In this document: positions 8,714-16,894 of the stretch, piece by piece
Position numbering within the stretch: the first letter of the stretch is position 1
Layout: each line of letters opens with the position of its first letter
DNA from: CAZGAH01 sp964523295
GTDB taxonomy: Bacteria; Desulfobacterota; Desulfovibrionia; Desulfovibrionales; Desulfovibrionaceae
Assembly (NCBI GenBank): GCA_964523295.1
Contig: CAZGAH010000014.1
Location: 1-61,627 of the forward strand
DNA length: 61,627 bases
Reading direction: 5' to 3'
Made by a program: the position numbers and the translations under genes
Notes under the pieces: model-generated
Told to the model about the DNA's origin: nothing
The model's database searches: none
What the model saw: only the letters and a program-made list of their open reading frames with translations

Positions 8714-10219
8714 TCACGGACGCGCTTTCACGTACAGACCGGTCTTGCCGATAACCTCCGCCAGGGCGTAGCCATAGGTCTGCTGGAGCACGTCCTCGAA
8801 CGCCCTGTCCAGCATGACGACAAGCAGCGCGTCGTGCAGCAGCGTAAAAAACAACCTGTCCCGGTCGACCAGGTGATACTTCCGGCTGCGCTCGCTGCCC
8901 ACGTCGACGGCGGCCGGAAAGGCGAACTGGTTTTCCATTCCCGGAAATACGCGGCTCTGCGTGCTGACGAAAAAACCCGGCCAGTGGCTGATCACCGGTT
9001 GATGCGCGGGGGTCATGGCATCGATGCGCGCGCTCACCCTTTCTACGTCCTCGATGCTGGATTCGGCGCCCGGGGCCCAGGAGGTGACGGCCCGGACGTC
9101 GTGCACGGAGGGCAGGGCGGTGGCAAGGGCGAAAAGCAGCGGGACCGGGCGCAGCCAGAGTCGCGTGCGTTCGGGGCAGAGGCGTGAAAGCTCAGCGATT
9201 CCGCTCAGGGCCAGACAGACGAGCAGCGGCGCATTGACCGAAAAGTACTGCGGGAACGTGGGCGTGGGCATGAAATTGGCCAGCGAGAGCAGGGCGACGA
9301 GCGCGAAGGCCAGCGGGAAGCGGCGTCTGGCGATGTCCCCGGCCAGCGCAACGAGCATCGGAAGCCCGAGCAGAATATTCTGCCAGGCGTTGACGTCGGG
9401 CTCTCCCCCCAGGCCGATCAGCGCCAGGGCGACTTCCCGTTTCTGTTCGAGGTCGCCGATCAGCCCGCCGGTGCTGCGTACGGCGTGGTAGCCGATATTG
9501 TCGAAAAGAAAGGCCTCGGGAGCCAGGGCGAAAAGCGTCACGGGGAGAAGCAGGCCACCCGCCACGCCGCCGGCGAACACGGCCAGGATAACGCCACGTC
9601 GTCCCGCGTGCGCCGTTGAAAACAGCGCGTCGAGCGCGAATGCGGGGAACGTGGCAATGAACATGAGCCGCGTGCTGGCCGCCAGCCCGAGACAAAGGCC
9701 GCTGCCGAGCGCGCAGAGGAGCTGCCGGCGGCCGGAGGCATTGGGTATTGATTTCCAGAGAAAGTACGTCAGCAGCAGGAGCGTAGACGAGAGGGCATGG
9801 GTCTTGACCACGGTATGCCAGACGCAGACGCTGCTGAGCCCGTAGAAGAGCAGCGCGCCGGCAAATGCGTACAGGCGGTTTTGCAACTCGCGGCGAAGGA
9901 TGCAATAGATCAGCGTGGCCTGGCAGACGATCAGCAGCACGTTGAAATAGCGGGCCACCAGCAGCGACGTTTCGCTCAGGGCGAACCAGAGACCGTAGAC
10001 GTAGGGCAGCAGCGGCATTTGCTGGTAGAAGAAGTCGCGATACGGAGTCTGTCCCTGCAGCACCAGCTTCGCGGCATAGGCAAAGAACCCCTCGTCGGCG
10101 TCGATGAACCTGGCCCGGGCGAGCGCTACGTAGCCAACGACCGCGGCCAGGGTCAGCAGGACCAGGGCGCAACGCTCGAAGCTGGGCCGCTGACTACGCG
10201 GTTCGTGCCCTGGGGACAT
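8714..10219 (-). CDS. GT-C-type (GT39/ArnT-like) membrane glycosyltransferase, putative
   Basis: A 501-residue polytopic membrane protein with about ten hydrophobic helices. The first extracytoplasmic loop carries D-A-D-E-G-F-F-A-Y-A-A ... P-Y-R-D-F-F-Y-Q-Q-M-P, the acidic-pair pattern of GT-C glycosyltransferases that use polyprenyl-phosphate sugars. Members transfer sugars to lipids, glycans or proteins on the periplasmic face. AGGA lies nine bases before the ATG at 10219. It follows the response regulator at 10354 by 134 nt on the same strand. The donor and acceptor cannot be told from sequence. Confidence 0.75.
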   Translation of the reverse strand: MSPGHEPRSQRPSFERCALVLLTLAAVVGYVALARARFIDADEGFFAYAAKLVLQGQTPYRDFFYQQMPLLPYVYGLWFALSETSLLVARYFNVLLIVCQATLIYCILRRELQNRLYAFAGALLFYGLSSVCVWHTVVKTHALSSTLLLLTYFLWKSIPNASGRRQLLCALGSGLCLGLAASTRLMFIATFPAFALDALFSTAHAGRRGVILAVFAGGVAGGLLLPVTLFALAPEAFLFDNIGYHAVRSTGGLIGDLEQKREVALALIGLGGEPDVNAWQNILLGLPMLVALAGDIARRRFPLAFALVALLSLANFMPTPTFPQYFSVNAPLLVCLALSGIAELSRLCPERTRLWLRPVPLLFALATALPSVHDVRAVTSWAPGAESSIEDVERVSARIDAMTPAHQPVISHWPGFFVSTQSRVFPGMENQFAFPAAVDVGSERSRKYHLVDRDRLFFTLLHDALLVVMLDRAFEDVLQQTYGYALAEVIGKTGLYVKARP

Positions 10220-10353
10220 GAGCAGTATCCTGGAATAATGGCAGATTCGGGTTGTCGATCAGGTCCGATCACGAAAAACGGTTCCTGCTGGACCCGTGGG
10301 GCGGGTTGCAGCGGGGAGGACAATCCAAACCGTACGCATGGTTGGAACCGGGA

Positions 10354-10770
10354 TCAGTGCGCGGCCGGCTCCTTGAGTTCGAGTCCGAGCGCGCGGATTT
10401 CGTCGAGCAGTATCTGCTTTCGGAGGGGCTTGACGATATATGAGGTTGCATCGCCCAGGAAAAAGGCGTCATGGACTTCCTGCGAATCGTCGAGTCCGGT
10501 GATCATGATGACCTTGACCATGCGCTCGGGCGCAACGGACAGCTCCTTCTCAATCTCGCGTATCTCCCGCAGACATTGCTGACCGTCCATGTTCGGCATC
10601 ATGATGTCCAGACTGATAAGGTCGTAGCCGTCGCCTTCCTTGAGCGCGGCCCGGAAGGCCTCGACGCCCTCCTCGCCGTCGACCGCGACGTCACAATCTC
10701 CGTAGGGCTTCAGAATTTTTTGGATCATTTTCCGGCTGTCGAAATCATCGTCAACGATCAAAAACTTCAT
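10354..10770 (-). CDS. CheY-like single-domain response regulator
   Basis: A 138-residue stand-alone receiver domain. The acidic pocket is V-D-D-D near residues 6-9, the phosphorylated residue is D55 in L-D-I-M-M-P, the switch residue is T91 and the conserved lysine is K114 in Y-I-V-K-P-L. The loop around residues 40-48 and the helix at 70-84 are slightly extended compared with classical CheY. A strong AGGAGGAG sits just upstream of the ATG. There is no output domain, so it acts by protein contact. The cognate kinase is unknown; several orphan kinases lie within 12 kb. Confidence 0.9.
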   Translation of the reverse strand: MKFLIVDDDFDSRKMIQKILKPYGDCDVAVDGEEGVEAFRAALKEGDGYDLISLDIMMPNMDGQQCLREIREIEKELSVAPERMVKVIMITGLDDSQEVHDAFFLGDATSYIVKPLRKQILLDEIRALGLELKEPAAH

Positions 10771-10932
10771 GAGCCTCCTCCTGAAATCGGGAAAGACATT
10801 CTACGTCAGCACTGATTTAGTCACAATTTCCCTGAAAGGTCAATGTAAAAAAATGCGTCTGTGTCCATAGCACGCTTTCCGCCTCGCCGGGCAGTTGTTG
10901 CGGTGATCTCCGGCGCGCCGCGTTGCCCTGTT

Positions 10933-12300
10933 TCAAAACCACGCTTTCACCCTGGCCCTGGCCTCCCAGGAGAATCCACCCGGTACGCAGGGCCAGAGCG
11001 AATTGTTCTGGAACAGGGGCTCTTCGGCCAGGGGATAGGGGGAGCTGGCAAGGGCTTGGGCGAAGAGCGGGGTGCCCGGGATGGGGGAATAGTGGGCCAG
11101 GATGGGGGTCAGGCCGAGCGCGCGGACGGTGGCGACGCCGCGGCGAACGGACTCCATATCCTGGTGCGGCAGGCCGAAGAGCAGGTACACGCCGATGTCG
11201 CGGCCCGCGTAGCCGGCGCTCAGCAAGGCCTCGACCGCGGCGCGCCACTCCTCTTCGCGGATTTTCTCGTCCAGGCGGGCCGCGAACTCGGCGCTTTCCA
11301 GTCCCAGTCTGACGGTCGTAAGCGCGGCGCGACGCAACCGTTTGGCCAGATCGGGCGTAAGAAAGCGCGCGTGCAGGGCGTTCGGCGTATGCAGGCGCGC
11401 ATCCGGCGCGCTGGTGGCGCAATGATCCAGAAACTCCAGGAGCCAGGCCTCGGGCGCGACGAGCAGCGCGTCGTCGAAAAAGGCGAAGTCGCGTACGCCC
11501 GCAGTGTACGCGGCGACGAACTCGTCCCGGATATGCTCCGGGCGGCGTTGTCGGAAGCCGGCGTAGAGCAGGCGGCTGGCGCAATAGGCGCAGCGGAACG
11601 GGCAGCCGCGCGAGCCGAGCACCGGCGCATAGGCTGGGCGGGGATAGCGATCGAGGGCCAGACTGAAGCCGGCCTGCGGGGGCAGGTCCGGCGCCGGGAC
11701 TCCGAGCAGCCGCCAGAAGGCATTCCAGTTTTCCGGCGCCTCGAGCGGTCCGGGCAGCACGGCGTCGGCCAGATCGAGCGCGCGCGCGTGCGCTGTGCAG
11801 AGCGTGGCGTAGGCGCCGCCGAGCACGATGGGGACTGTTGGCCAGATCCGGCGCACCAGCCGCATGGCCGCGACGGCGCCCGCGTACCAGTAGGTCATCA
11901 GACAGGTGACGAGCACGACGTCCGGCTCTGGGCCCAGTCGGGTCAGTGCCCCGGCCACGGCCTCCTCGGGCAGGCCGTAGCGGCTGAACTGCCGCGGGAT
12001 GTTCGCCAGCGGCGCCGGCGTATCCAGCGGCTGCCGGGGAAAGCGGCCGGCGCCGCAGGGTCCGGGGGCTGGCCAGCGTACGTTGCGCCAGGTCCGGTCC
12101 AGGCAATCGACCAGGGCGATGTCGCAGCCGGCGCGGCGCAGCATGTCCAGGCAGGCCAGCAGTCCGAGCGGCCGCAGCCAGAGATTGTAGGCGGCGAAGT
12201 CCTCGATCCACGGATTCAGGCCCAGAACCCGCGGGCCGGTTCCGGAGTTCGGGGACCAGGCCAGCGTGGGCCAGTCCGGGAGTGTGGGCAGGGGGGTCAT
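10933..12300 (-). CDS. B12-binding-like radical SAM protein
   Basis: A 455-residue protein of the cobalamin-binding/radical SAM superfamily. Residues about 25-190 form a Rossmann-like N-terminal domain (V-L-G-L-N-P-W ... V-V-L-V-T-C-L ... V-L-G-G-A-Y) without an obvious D-x-H-x-x-G cobalamin motif. Then comes the iron-sulfur motif C233-P-F-R-C237-A-Y-C240. Downstream are the strands of the radical SAM barrel (F-F-D-D-A-L-L, R-L-G-L-E-S-A, Y-L-L-F-G-L-P). Members are methyltransferases, cyclases or other radical enzymes, and the substrate cannot be inferred. It starts 49 nt after the EF-hand gene, with a hairpin between. Confidence 0.88.
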   Translation of the reverse strand: MTPLPTLPDWPTLAWSPNSGTGPRVLGLNPWIEDFAAYNLWLRPLGLLACLDMLRRAGCDIALVDCLDRTWRNVRWPAPGPCGAGRFPRQPLDTPAPLANIPRQFSRYGLPEEAVAGALTRLGPEPDVVLVTCLMTYWYAGAVAAMRLVRRIWPTVPIVLGGAYATLCTAHARALDLADAVLPGPLEAPENWNAFWRLLGVPAPDLPPQAGFSLALDRYPRPAYAPVLGSRGCPFRCAYCASRLLYAGFRQRRPEHIRDEFVAAYTAGVRDFAFFDDALLVAPEAWLLEFLDHCATSAPDARLHTPNALHARFLTPDLAKRLRRAALTTVRLGLESAEFAARLDEKIREEEWRAAVEALLSAGYAGRDIGVYLLFGLPHQDMESVRRGVATVRALGLTPILAHYSPIPGTPLFAQALASSPYPLAEEPLFQNNSLWPCVPGGFSWEARARVKAWF

Positions 12301-12316
12301 GTCGCGCGCGGCCCGA

Positions 12317-12332
12317 CGGAGCGCACGCTCCG
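12317..12332 (-). terminator. Short GC hairpin after the EF-hand gene
   Basis: CGGAGCG and CGCTCCG are separated by two bases, between the stop of the EF-hand gene and the start of the radical SAM gene on the minus strand. No T-run follows, so it may be a weak terminator or an intercistronic stem. Confidence 0.35.
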
Positions 12333-12349
12333 CCGGGCGACTCGACCGA

Positions 12350-12790
12350 TCAGAATTGAAACAGCGTCACGGCTTCTTTCTGGCTGATGCCGCCGCTGCG
12401 GTCCTTGTCCGCGTGCGCGTAGACGGAGTCGAGAAATGTGGGGTAACGCAGATAAATTTCCTTCCAGGTCACCTTGCCGTCCTTGTTGGCGTCCACGTCG
12501 CTCACCTTCATGGCCATGACGTCGGCACCGGATTTCTGCCAGCCTTTGGCCAGTTCCTCGGCTTTGATCACGCCGTCCTTGTCGTGGTCGACGTCGGCAA
12601 CGTGAAAGGCGGTCACGTCGTCCAGCTTCTGCACCCCGGCCTTGAATTCCTCCTTGGTGATGTTGCCGTCGTTGTTGGTGTCGAGCTGGCGGGCAATGGC
12701 CTCCGGGGTTTTGGACTTGGGCTGTCCGGCAGCGGCGGGGCCGGCGCAGAGGACGCAGGCCAGAATGAGCAAAGGCAGCAACGTGCGCAT
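12350..12790 (-). CDS. Exported four-EF-hand calcium-binding protein
   Basis: A 146-residue protein with a signal peptide (residues 1-21, ending A-A-A-G) and four EF-hand loops. Loop 1 starts at D37 (D-T-N-N-D-G), loop 2 at D68, loop 3 at D100 and loop 4 at D128. Loops 1-3 keep the acidic/Asn ligands at 1, 3 and 5 and Glu at 12. Loop 4 has Ser at position 5, which is tolerated. The start at 12790 is chosen because the signal peptide begins there and GAGGAG lies upstream. It probably binds Ca2+ in the periplasm as buffer or sensor. It lies between a ketoacyl-synthase-like gene and a radical SAM gene on the same strand. Confidence 0.88.
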   Translation of the reverse strand: MRTLLPLLILACVLCAGPAAAGQPKSKTPEAIARQLDTNNDGNITKEEFKAGVQKLDDVTAFHVADVDHDKDGVIKAEELAKGWQKSGADVMAMKVSDVDANKDGKVTWKEIYLRYPTFLDSVYAHADKDRSGGISQKEAVTLFQF

Positions 12791-12917
12791 CGAAGCAGTC
12801 TCCTCGCTACAGGGTGGGCGCGCGCAGCCTGTTCTGGGCGCCATGAGGCATCCTATACCAGGGGCAGGACCGGAAGCAAGCGCCGCGGCAGGGTGCGGAA
12901 CCCTCGGGTCTGGCGGC

Positions 12918-14003
12918 TCAGCGCTCCACGCTGATCACGCCCGACGCGCCGTCGGGGGCCATGACGGTGCAGGCGAGGCGCATGGGTGGAGCCAGGGGGA
13001 GCGGACGCGCGGGTCCGCAGTCGAGGCCCGGCGGGGCGAAAAGGGTGGCATGGCGTGCGCAGAGGCAGGCCGCGGCCAGGTCCAGGGCCTGGGCTGTCGG
13101 AAAGCTGCCCCAGAGCGGGGCGTAGGCGGCAAAGGCCGCGCAGCGCCCGGCCAGCCGGGCATAGGCCGGCCCGCAGCCACGATGGCCCGCGGCGCCGAGT
13201 ATCCGTACGCCGTCATGTCGCGCGTCGATCGGGCCTGGACCCGCGGATGACGCCTGCACGGCGCGGATGATGCCGTAGGGGGCGGTCTCGCCGCGTTCGA
13301 GCACGAAAAAGGCAGCGCCCTCGCCCGGGAGCGCGCTCTGACGCGCCCAGTTCACCGGCTCGACGGGCGCAGCCGACGTCGGAGCGCAGAGGCGCTCCCA
13401 GCAGTGTCCGAGCACGGCGCAGCATTCGTCCACGCCGCCAACGAGCGCGCGCTCGACACGGCCTTCGTGCAGCCACAGGCACGCGCTGAGCAGGGCCGAG
13501 GCGAAGGAGAGGTCGAACTGGCTGACCGTGAGGCAGGGGCCGGTTGCGCCGAGGAGGATGGCCAGCTGCGCCGCGGCGGCGTTGTGGACGGAGTGCGAAA
13601 AGAGCGTCGGCGAGGCCAGGGCGTCGCCGTCGTCGAGTCCGGAGTCGAGAAAGGCGAAGGTGGTGGCGGCGGCGCCGTAGCCCGAGGCCACGATCACCGC
13701 CAGGCCCGGCTGTGGCGTATCGCTGAGCCCTGCATCCTCCAGGGCCAGCCTGCCGGCCAGGAGCGCCAGACGGGAATAGCGATCGAGCCGGCGTACGGTG
13801 CGTCGGGAATAGCGGTCGTGCAGGGCGGAGAGTTCGGCCCGAAAGGCGGGCAGGTGCAACGCGCCGTCAGGGCCGGGGTATTCGATCCGGTCGGGGGACA
13901 CGTCGCCGTTGCGCAGCGCGTGCTCCAGTGCAGCGACACCGGAGCCGAACGCCCCGACGACGCCCACTCCGCGGACGGCAATGGAAAACGATGGGTTGTG
14001 CAT
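12918..14003 (-). CDS. Ketoacyl-synthase-like protein lacking the catalytic cysteine
   Basis: A 361-residue thiolase-fold protein resembling the second ketoacyl-synthase family (PF13723 type) known from aryl-polyene and flexirubin clusters. Visible marks are V-R-G-V-G-V-V-G-A-F-G-S-G at the start, L-F-S-H-S-V-H-N-A-A-A-A near the middle and G-E-G-A-A-F-F-V-L-E-R-G. Where active synthases have T-A-C-S/A-S-G, this one has V-S-Q-F-D-L-S-F-A-S, and the later G-H motif reads W-G-S-F-P-T-A-Q. It is thus probably a chain-length-factor-like or otherwise non-condensing subunit. No acyl carrier protein or partner synthase is next to it. The start at 14003 has AGGA six bases upstream; the ATG at 14009 would directly abut it. 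Confidence 0.75.
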   Translation of the reverse strand: MHNPSFSIAVRGVGVVGAFGSGVAALEHALRNGDVSPDRIEYPGPDGALHLPAFRAELSALHDRYSRRTVRRLDRYSRLALLAGRLALEDAGLSDTPQPGLAVIVASGYGAAATTFAFLDSGLDDGDALASPTLFSHSVHNAAAAQLAILLGATGPCLTVSQFDLSFASALLSACLWLHEGRVERALVGGVDECCAVLGHCWERLCAPTSAAPVEPVNWARQSALPGEGAAFFVLERGETAPYGIIRAVQASSAGPGPIDARHDGVRILGAAGHRGCGPAYARLAGRCAAFAAYAPLWGSFPTAQALDLAAACLCARHATLFAPPGLDCGPARPLPLAPPMRLACTVMAPDGASGVISVER

Positions 14004-14248
14004 GATCATTCCTGTTTCGATTTCGCTGTCGTGAGCGGAACCGAAGCGTTGGCGGCCCGAACGGAAATTTCCGGATTGTGGTCAGGGAGAAAAAAAAGCC
14101 GGGGCGCATCCGCAAGAACGACTGGACAAGAACGGCAGGAATCTGTCAATACTGGCGAGCTTCTTTGCGTGTGAATCTGGCCGGGCGAACGCCGGGCCGG
14201 GATGCCCCTGGAGGCGGAATATCTGCCTTGTCACCGAGGACGCCCGTC

Positions 14249-16894
14249 GTGAATATCCGTATCCGCCTGTTGACCTACTTTTTCGTGCTTGCTGCCGTGC
14301 CCCTGCTCATGGCCTGCATTATCGTCGTCCGGCTCGGTGTGACGGTGCAGCAGCGTCAGGCGGTCGAGCTGCAGCACGGCATCGCCAGCCAGATGGCCCT
14401 GCGCATCCAGGACTATTTCCAGGGGCTGGCCGGGGAGATGGAGCTGGCCAGCCGCATGGCCGGGTTGCAGGCCCTGGACCTCGGCGGGCAGGAGAAGGCC
14501 TTGGGGGCGCTGTTGCAGTTCACCAGGGACTCGTTCGAGGAGTTGTCGTTGCTGGACGCGCAGGGGCAGGAGGTCATCCGGGTGGCGTTATCCCGTTCGT
14601 ACGGGTCGCGAGACCTGCGGCAATGCGCAGCCAGCGAGGTGTTTCGTCTGCCGAAGGCGAATGGCCTGGTGTATTATGGTCCCGTGCGTCTGAGCCCGGT
14701 GCTCAATGAGCCGCTGCTGACCATGGCCCGGGTGCTGACCGATGCCGAGGGGAAACGCTGGGGCGTGCTTGCGGCAGAGGTGCGGCTCAAGCCGCTCTGG
14801 CGTCTGGTGGAGGGGGCTATTTCGGGCCAGCCGCGGGATTCGGGCGATGTCTACGTGCTCGACGGCACCAACCGGGTGGTCGCGCATCGCAATGCGGCCA
14901 TGGTCATGGGCGAAGTCCGCTTCGAGCCGCCGCCGGATGGCGGCGTGTCTCGCGGGTTGTCCAACGACTGGGTCGTCCTTGGCCGGCAGACGATTTCGTT
15001 GGGAAATCAGACCCTGACCGTGGTTGCCGAACGGCCCCTGGCAATGGCCATGGGCCTGGCCGTGAGCACGGTACGGGGCCTGCTTGTCCTGCTCTTTGTT
15101 TCGCTCCTCGCCGCCGGCCTTCTGGCCTACTTTCTCATCCGCCGGATCATGAAGCCGTTGCAGAAGCTGACCGCGACGGTACGCGCCGTGCAGGAGGGCG
15201 CCCTGTCCATACGCGCCGAGGCGAGCAAGGATGAAATCNNNNNNNNNNTGACCGAGCGCCTCGAGCAGACAATGGGCGGCCTGCAGGAAAAAATCGCGGA
15301 GTTGACCCGCACGCAGGAGAATCTGCGTCAGAGCGAACGGCGCTTTCGCGATATCTATGAGCAGGCCTCGGAGGGCATTCTGCTCTGCGACTTCTCCGGG
15401 GTCATTCAGGACGCCAACCCGCAGGCCCTGGGGATGCTCCAATACGGTCCTGAGACCCCGGCGAACCGTAATCTGGGCGCGTTGTTCACGGTCAATGGCC
15501 ACGGAGCCGCCTCCTGGGAGACCCTGCTTGAGCCGGTGCGCACCGGTGAAACCCTGCAGGTCGATGCGCAGTTCACGCGCAGCGACGGCACGGTCTTTCC
15601 GGCCGACGTGGGCATCAAGGCCATCGGCGCCGAACTGATCCAGATCATGTTCCGGGACATCAGCAAGCGCAAACAGATGGAGGAGCGCATCCGGCAGGTG
15701 TCCATCGCCGCCGGGGAGGCCAGCCGGGCCAAGGGCCAGTTTCTGGCAAACATGAGCCACGAGATACGCACGCCGCTGAGCAACATCATCGGCATGGCCG
15801 AGCTGACCCTGGAGAGCAGGCTCGACGCCGAGCAGCGCGAGAATCTGGCCATGATTCTCGACGCGGCGCTTTCGCTGCTGGACATCATCAACGACATTCT
15901 CGACCTCAGCCGGATCGAGGCCAAGCGGCTCAAGCTTGCGGACAAGGAATTCTCCATCCGGGCGACGCTGGACAAGACCCTGAAGAGCTTCCAGGCCCTG
16001 GCCGAGCGCAAAGGCGATGCCCTGATTTCGAACGTTGCCGACGAGGTGCCGGAAATCATCCGCGGCGATCAGGTGCGCCTGGCCCAGATCGTGCGCAATC
16101 TGGTGGGCAATGCCATCAAGTTTACGGAAAACGGCGAAATACGGCTCAGCGTGGAGAACGCCTCGCCGGGGGAATGGCCAGTGCGGCTCATGTTCGCCGT
16201 GCGCGACAACGGCATCGGCATCCCTGACGAGAAGCGGAGCTATCTGTTCGAAGTCTTTACGCAGGTAGACAGCTCGTATTCGAAGAAGTTTGCCGGCACC
16301 GGCCTGGGGCTGGCCATTTGCCGGGAGCTGGCGCAGATGATGGGTGGCCGGATATGGGTCGAAAGCCAGCCCGGGCAGGGTAGCGTGTTCTGGTTTACCG
16401 CCGTGTTTCAGCCGCCGAGGCAGGCGGCTCCCAGGCCTGACGATGCGTTGCCTCCGGTTCGTCCCGTCCTGCCGAGCGTCACGCGCGCCCTGAAGATTCT
16501 CTACGCCGAGGACAACAAGGTAAACCGGCTGTTCATCGCCGATTTCGTCCGCAGGGCCGGGCATGACATCATTGCCGTGGAGGACGCCTACGCCGCCCTG
16601 GATCTGCTGGCGAAGGAACGGTTCGACCTCGTGCTCATGGACATCCAGATGCCGGGCATGGATGGCGTGGAGGCCGCGCGGCGCATTCGTAGCGGAGAGG
16701 ACGCCCGCATCGATGCCCGGGTGCCGATCATTGCCCTGACCGCCTACGCCATGGCGGAGAACCGTAAGGACTTTTCCGAAGCCGGGATCAACGGCTGCGT
16801 AACCAAGCCGGTGAACCGGGAATCACTGTTCAAAACCATTGACGACGTCGTGGCGGGCTCCCCCGTGACCACGCATTCGGGTGAGGACGCATGA
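14249..16894 (+). CDS. Membrane hybrid sensor histidine kinase/response regulator (contains an assembly gap)
   Basis: About 881 residues as assembled. Domain order is a membrane helix (about 8-30), a Cache-like periplasmic sensor (35-260), a second helix (272-296), HAMP, PAS, HisKA with N-M-S-H-E-I-R-T-P-L, HATPase (D-N-G-I-G-I, G-T-G-L-G-L) and a C-terminal receiver (L-M-D-I-Q-M-P-G-M-D-G). The GTG at 14249 is preferred because GAGGA lies nine bases upstream and the first membrane helix starts right after. A 10-N gap at 15239-15248 interrupts the HAMP domain. The stop overlaps the ATG of the FAD dehydrogenase by four bases (ATGA). The signal is unknown; Cache domains usually bind small extracellular ligands. 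Confidence 0.88.
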   Translation: MNIRIRLLTYFFVLAAVPLLMACIIVVRLGVTVQQRQAVELQHGIASQMALRIQDYFQGLAGEMELASRMAGLQALDLGGQEKALGALLQFTRDSFEELSLLDAQGQEVIRVALSRSYGSRDLRQCAASEVFRLPKANGLVYYGPVRLSPVLNEPLLTMARVLTDAEGKRWGVLAAEVRLKPLWRLVEGAISGQPRDSGDVYVLDGTNRVVAHRNAAMVMGEVRFEPPPDGGVSRGLSNDWVVLGRQTISLGNQTLTVVAERPLAMAMGLAVSTVRGLLVLLFVSLLAAGLLAYFLIRRIMKPLQKLTATVRAVQEGALSIRAEASKDEIXXXXTERLEQTMGGLQEKIAELTRTQENLRQSERRFRDIYEQASEGILLCDFSGVIQDANPQALGMLQYGPETPANRNLGALFTVNGHGAASWETLLEPVRTGETLQVDAQFTRSDGTVFPADVGIKAIGAELIQIMFRDISKRKQMEERIRQVSIAAGEASRAKGQFLANMSHEIRTPLSNIIGMAELTLESRLDAEQRENLAMILDAALSLLDIINDILDLSRIEAKRLKLADKEFSIRATLDKTLKSFQALAERKGDALISNVADEVPEIIRGDQVRLAQIVRNLVGNAIKFTENGEIRLSVENASPGEWPVRLMFAVRDNGIGIPDEKRSYLFEVFTQVDSSYSKKFAGTGLGLAICRELAQMMGGRIWVESQPGQGSVFWFTAVFQPPRQAAPRPDDALPPVRPVLPSVTRALKILYAEDNKVNRLFIADFVRRAGHDIIAVEDAYAALDLLAKERFDLVLMDIQMPGMDGVEAARRIRSGEDARIDARVPIIALTAYAMAENRKDFSEAGINGCVTKPVNRESLFKTIDDVVAGSPVTTHSGEDA
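15239..15248. other. Assembly gap (10 N) inside the hybrid kinase HAMP domain
   Basis: Ten N between D-E-I and T-E-R-L. A HAMP domain normally has about ten residues here (G-x-L-x-x-x-F-N-x-M), and the base pair TG right after the gap fits the end of the Met codon. The true missing length is therefore probably about 28 bases. Confidence 0.85.

Noticed and set aside
12642..13250. Plus-strand frames over the EF-hand and ketoacyl-synthase-like genes
   Set aside because: They are shadows of the minus-strand genes, which have signal-peptide, EF-hand and thiolase-fold motifs.
14588..16564. A 658-codon open frame antisense to the hybrid kinase
   Set aside because: It runs across the assembly gap only through N placeholders and opposes clear kinase domains.
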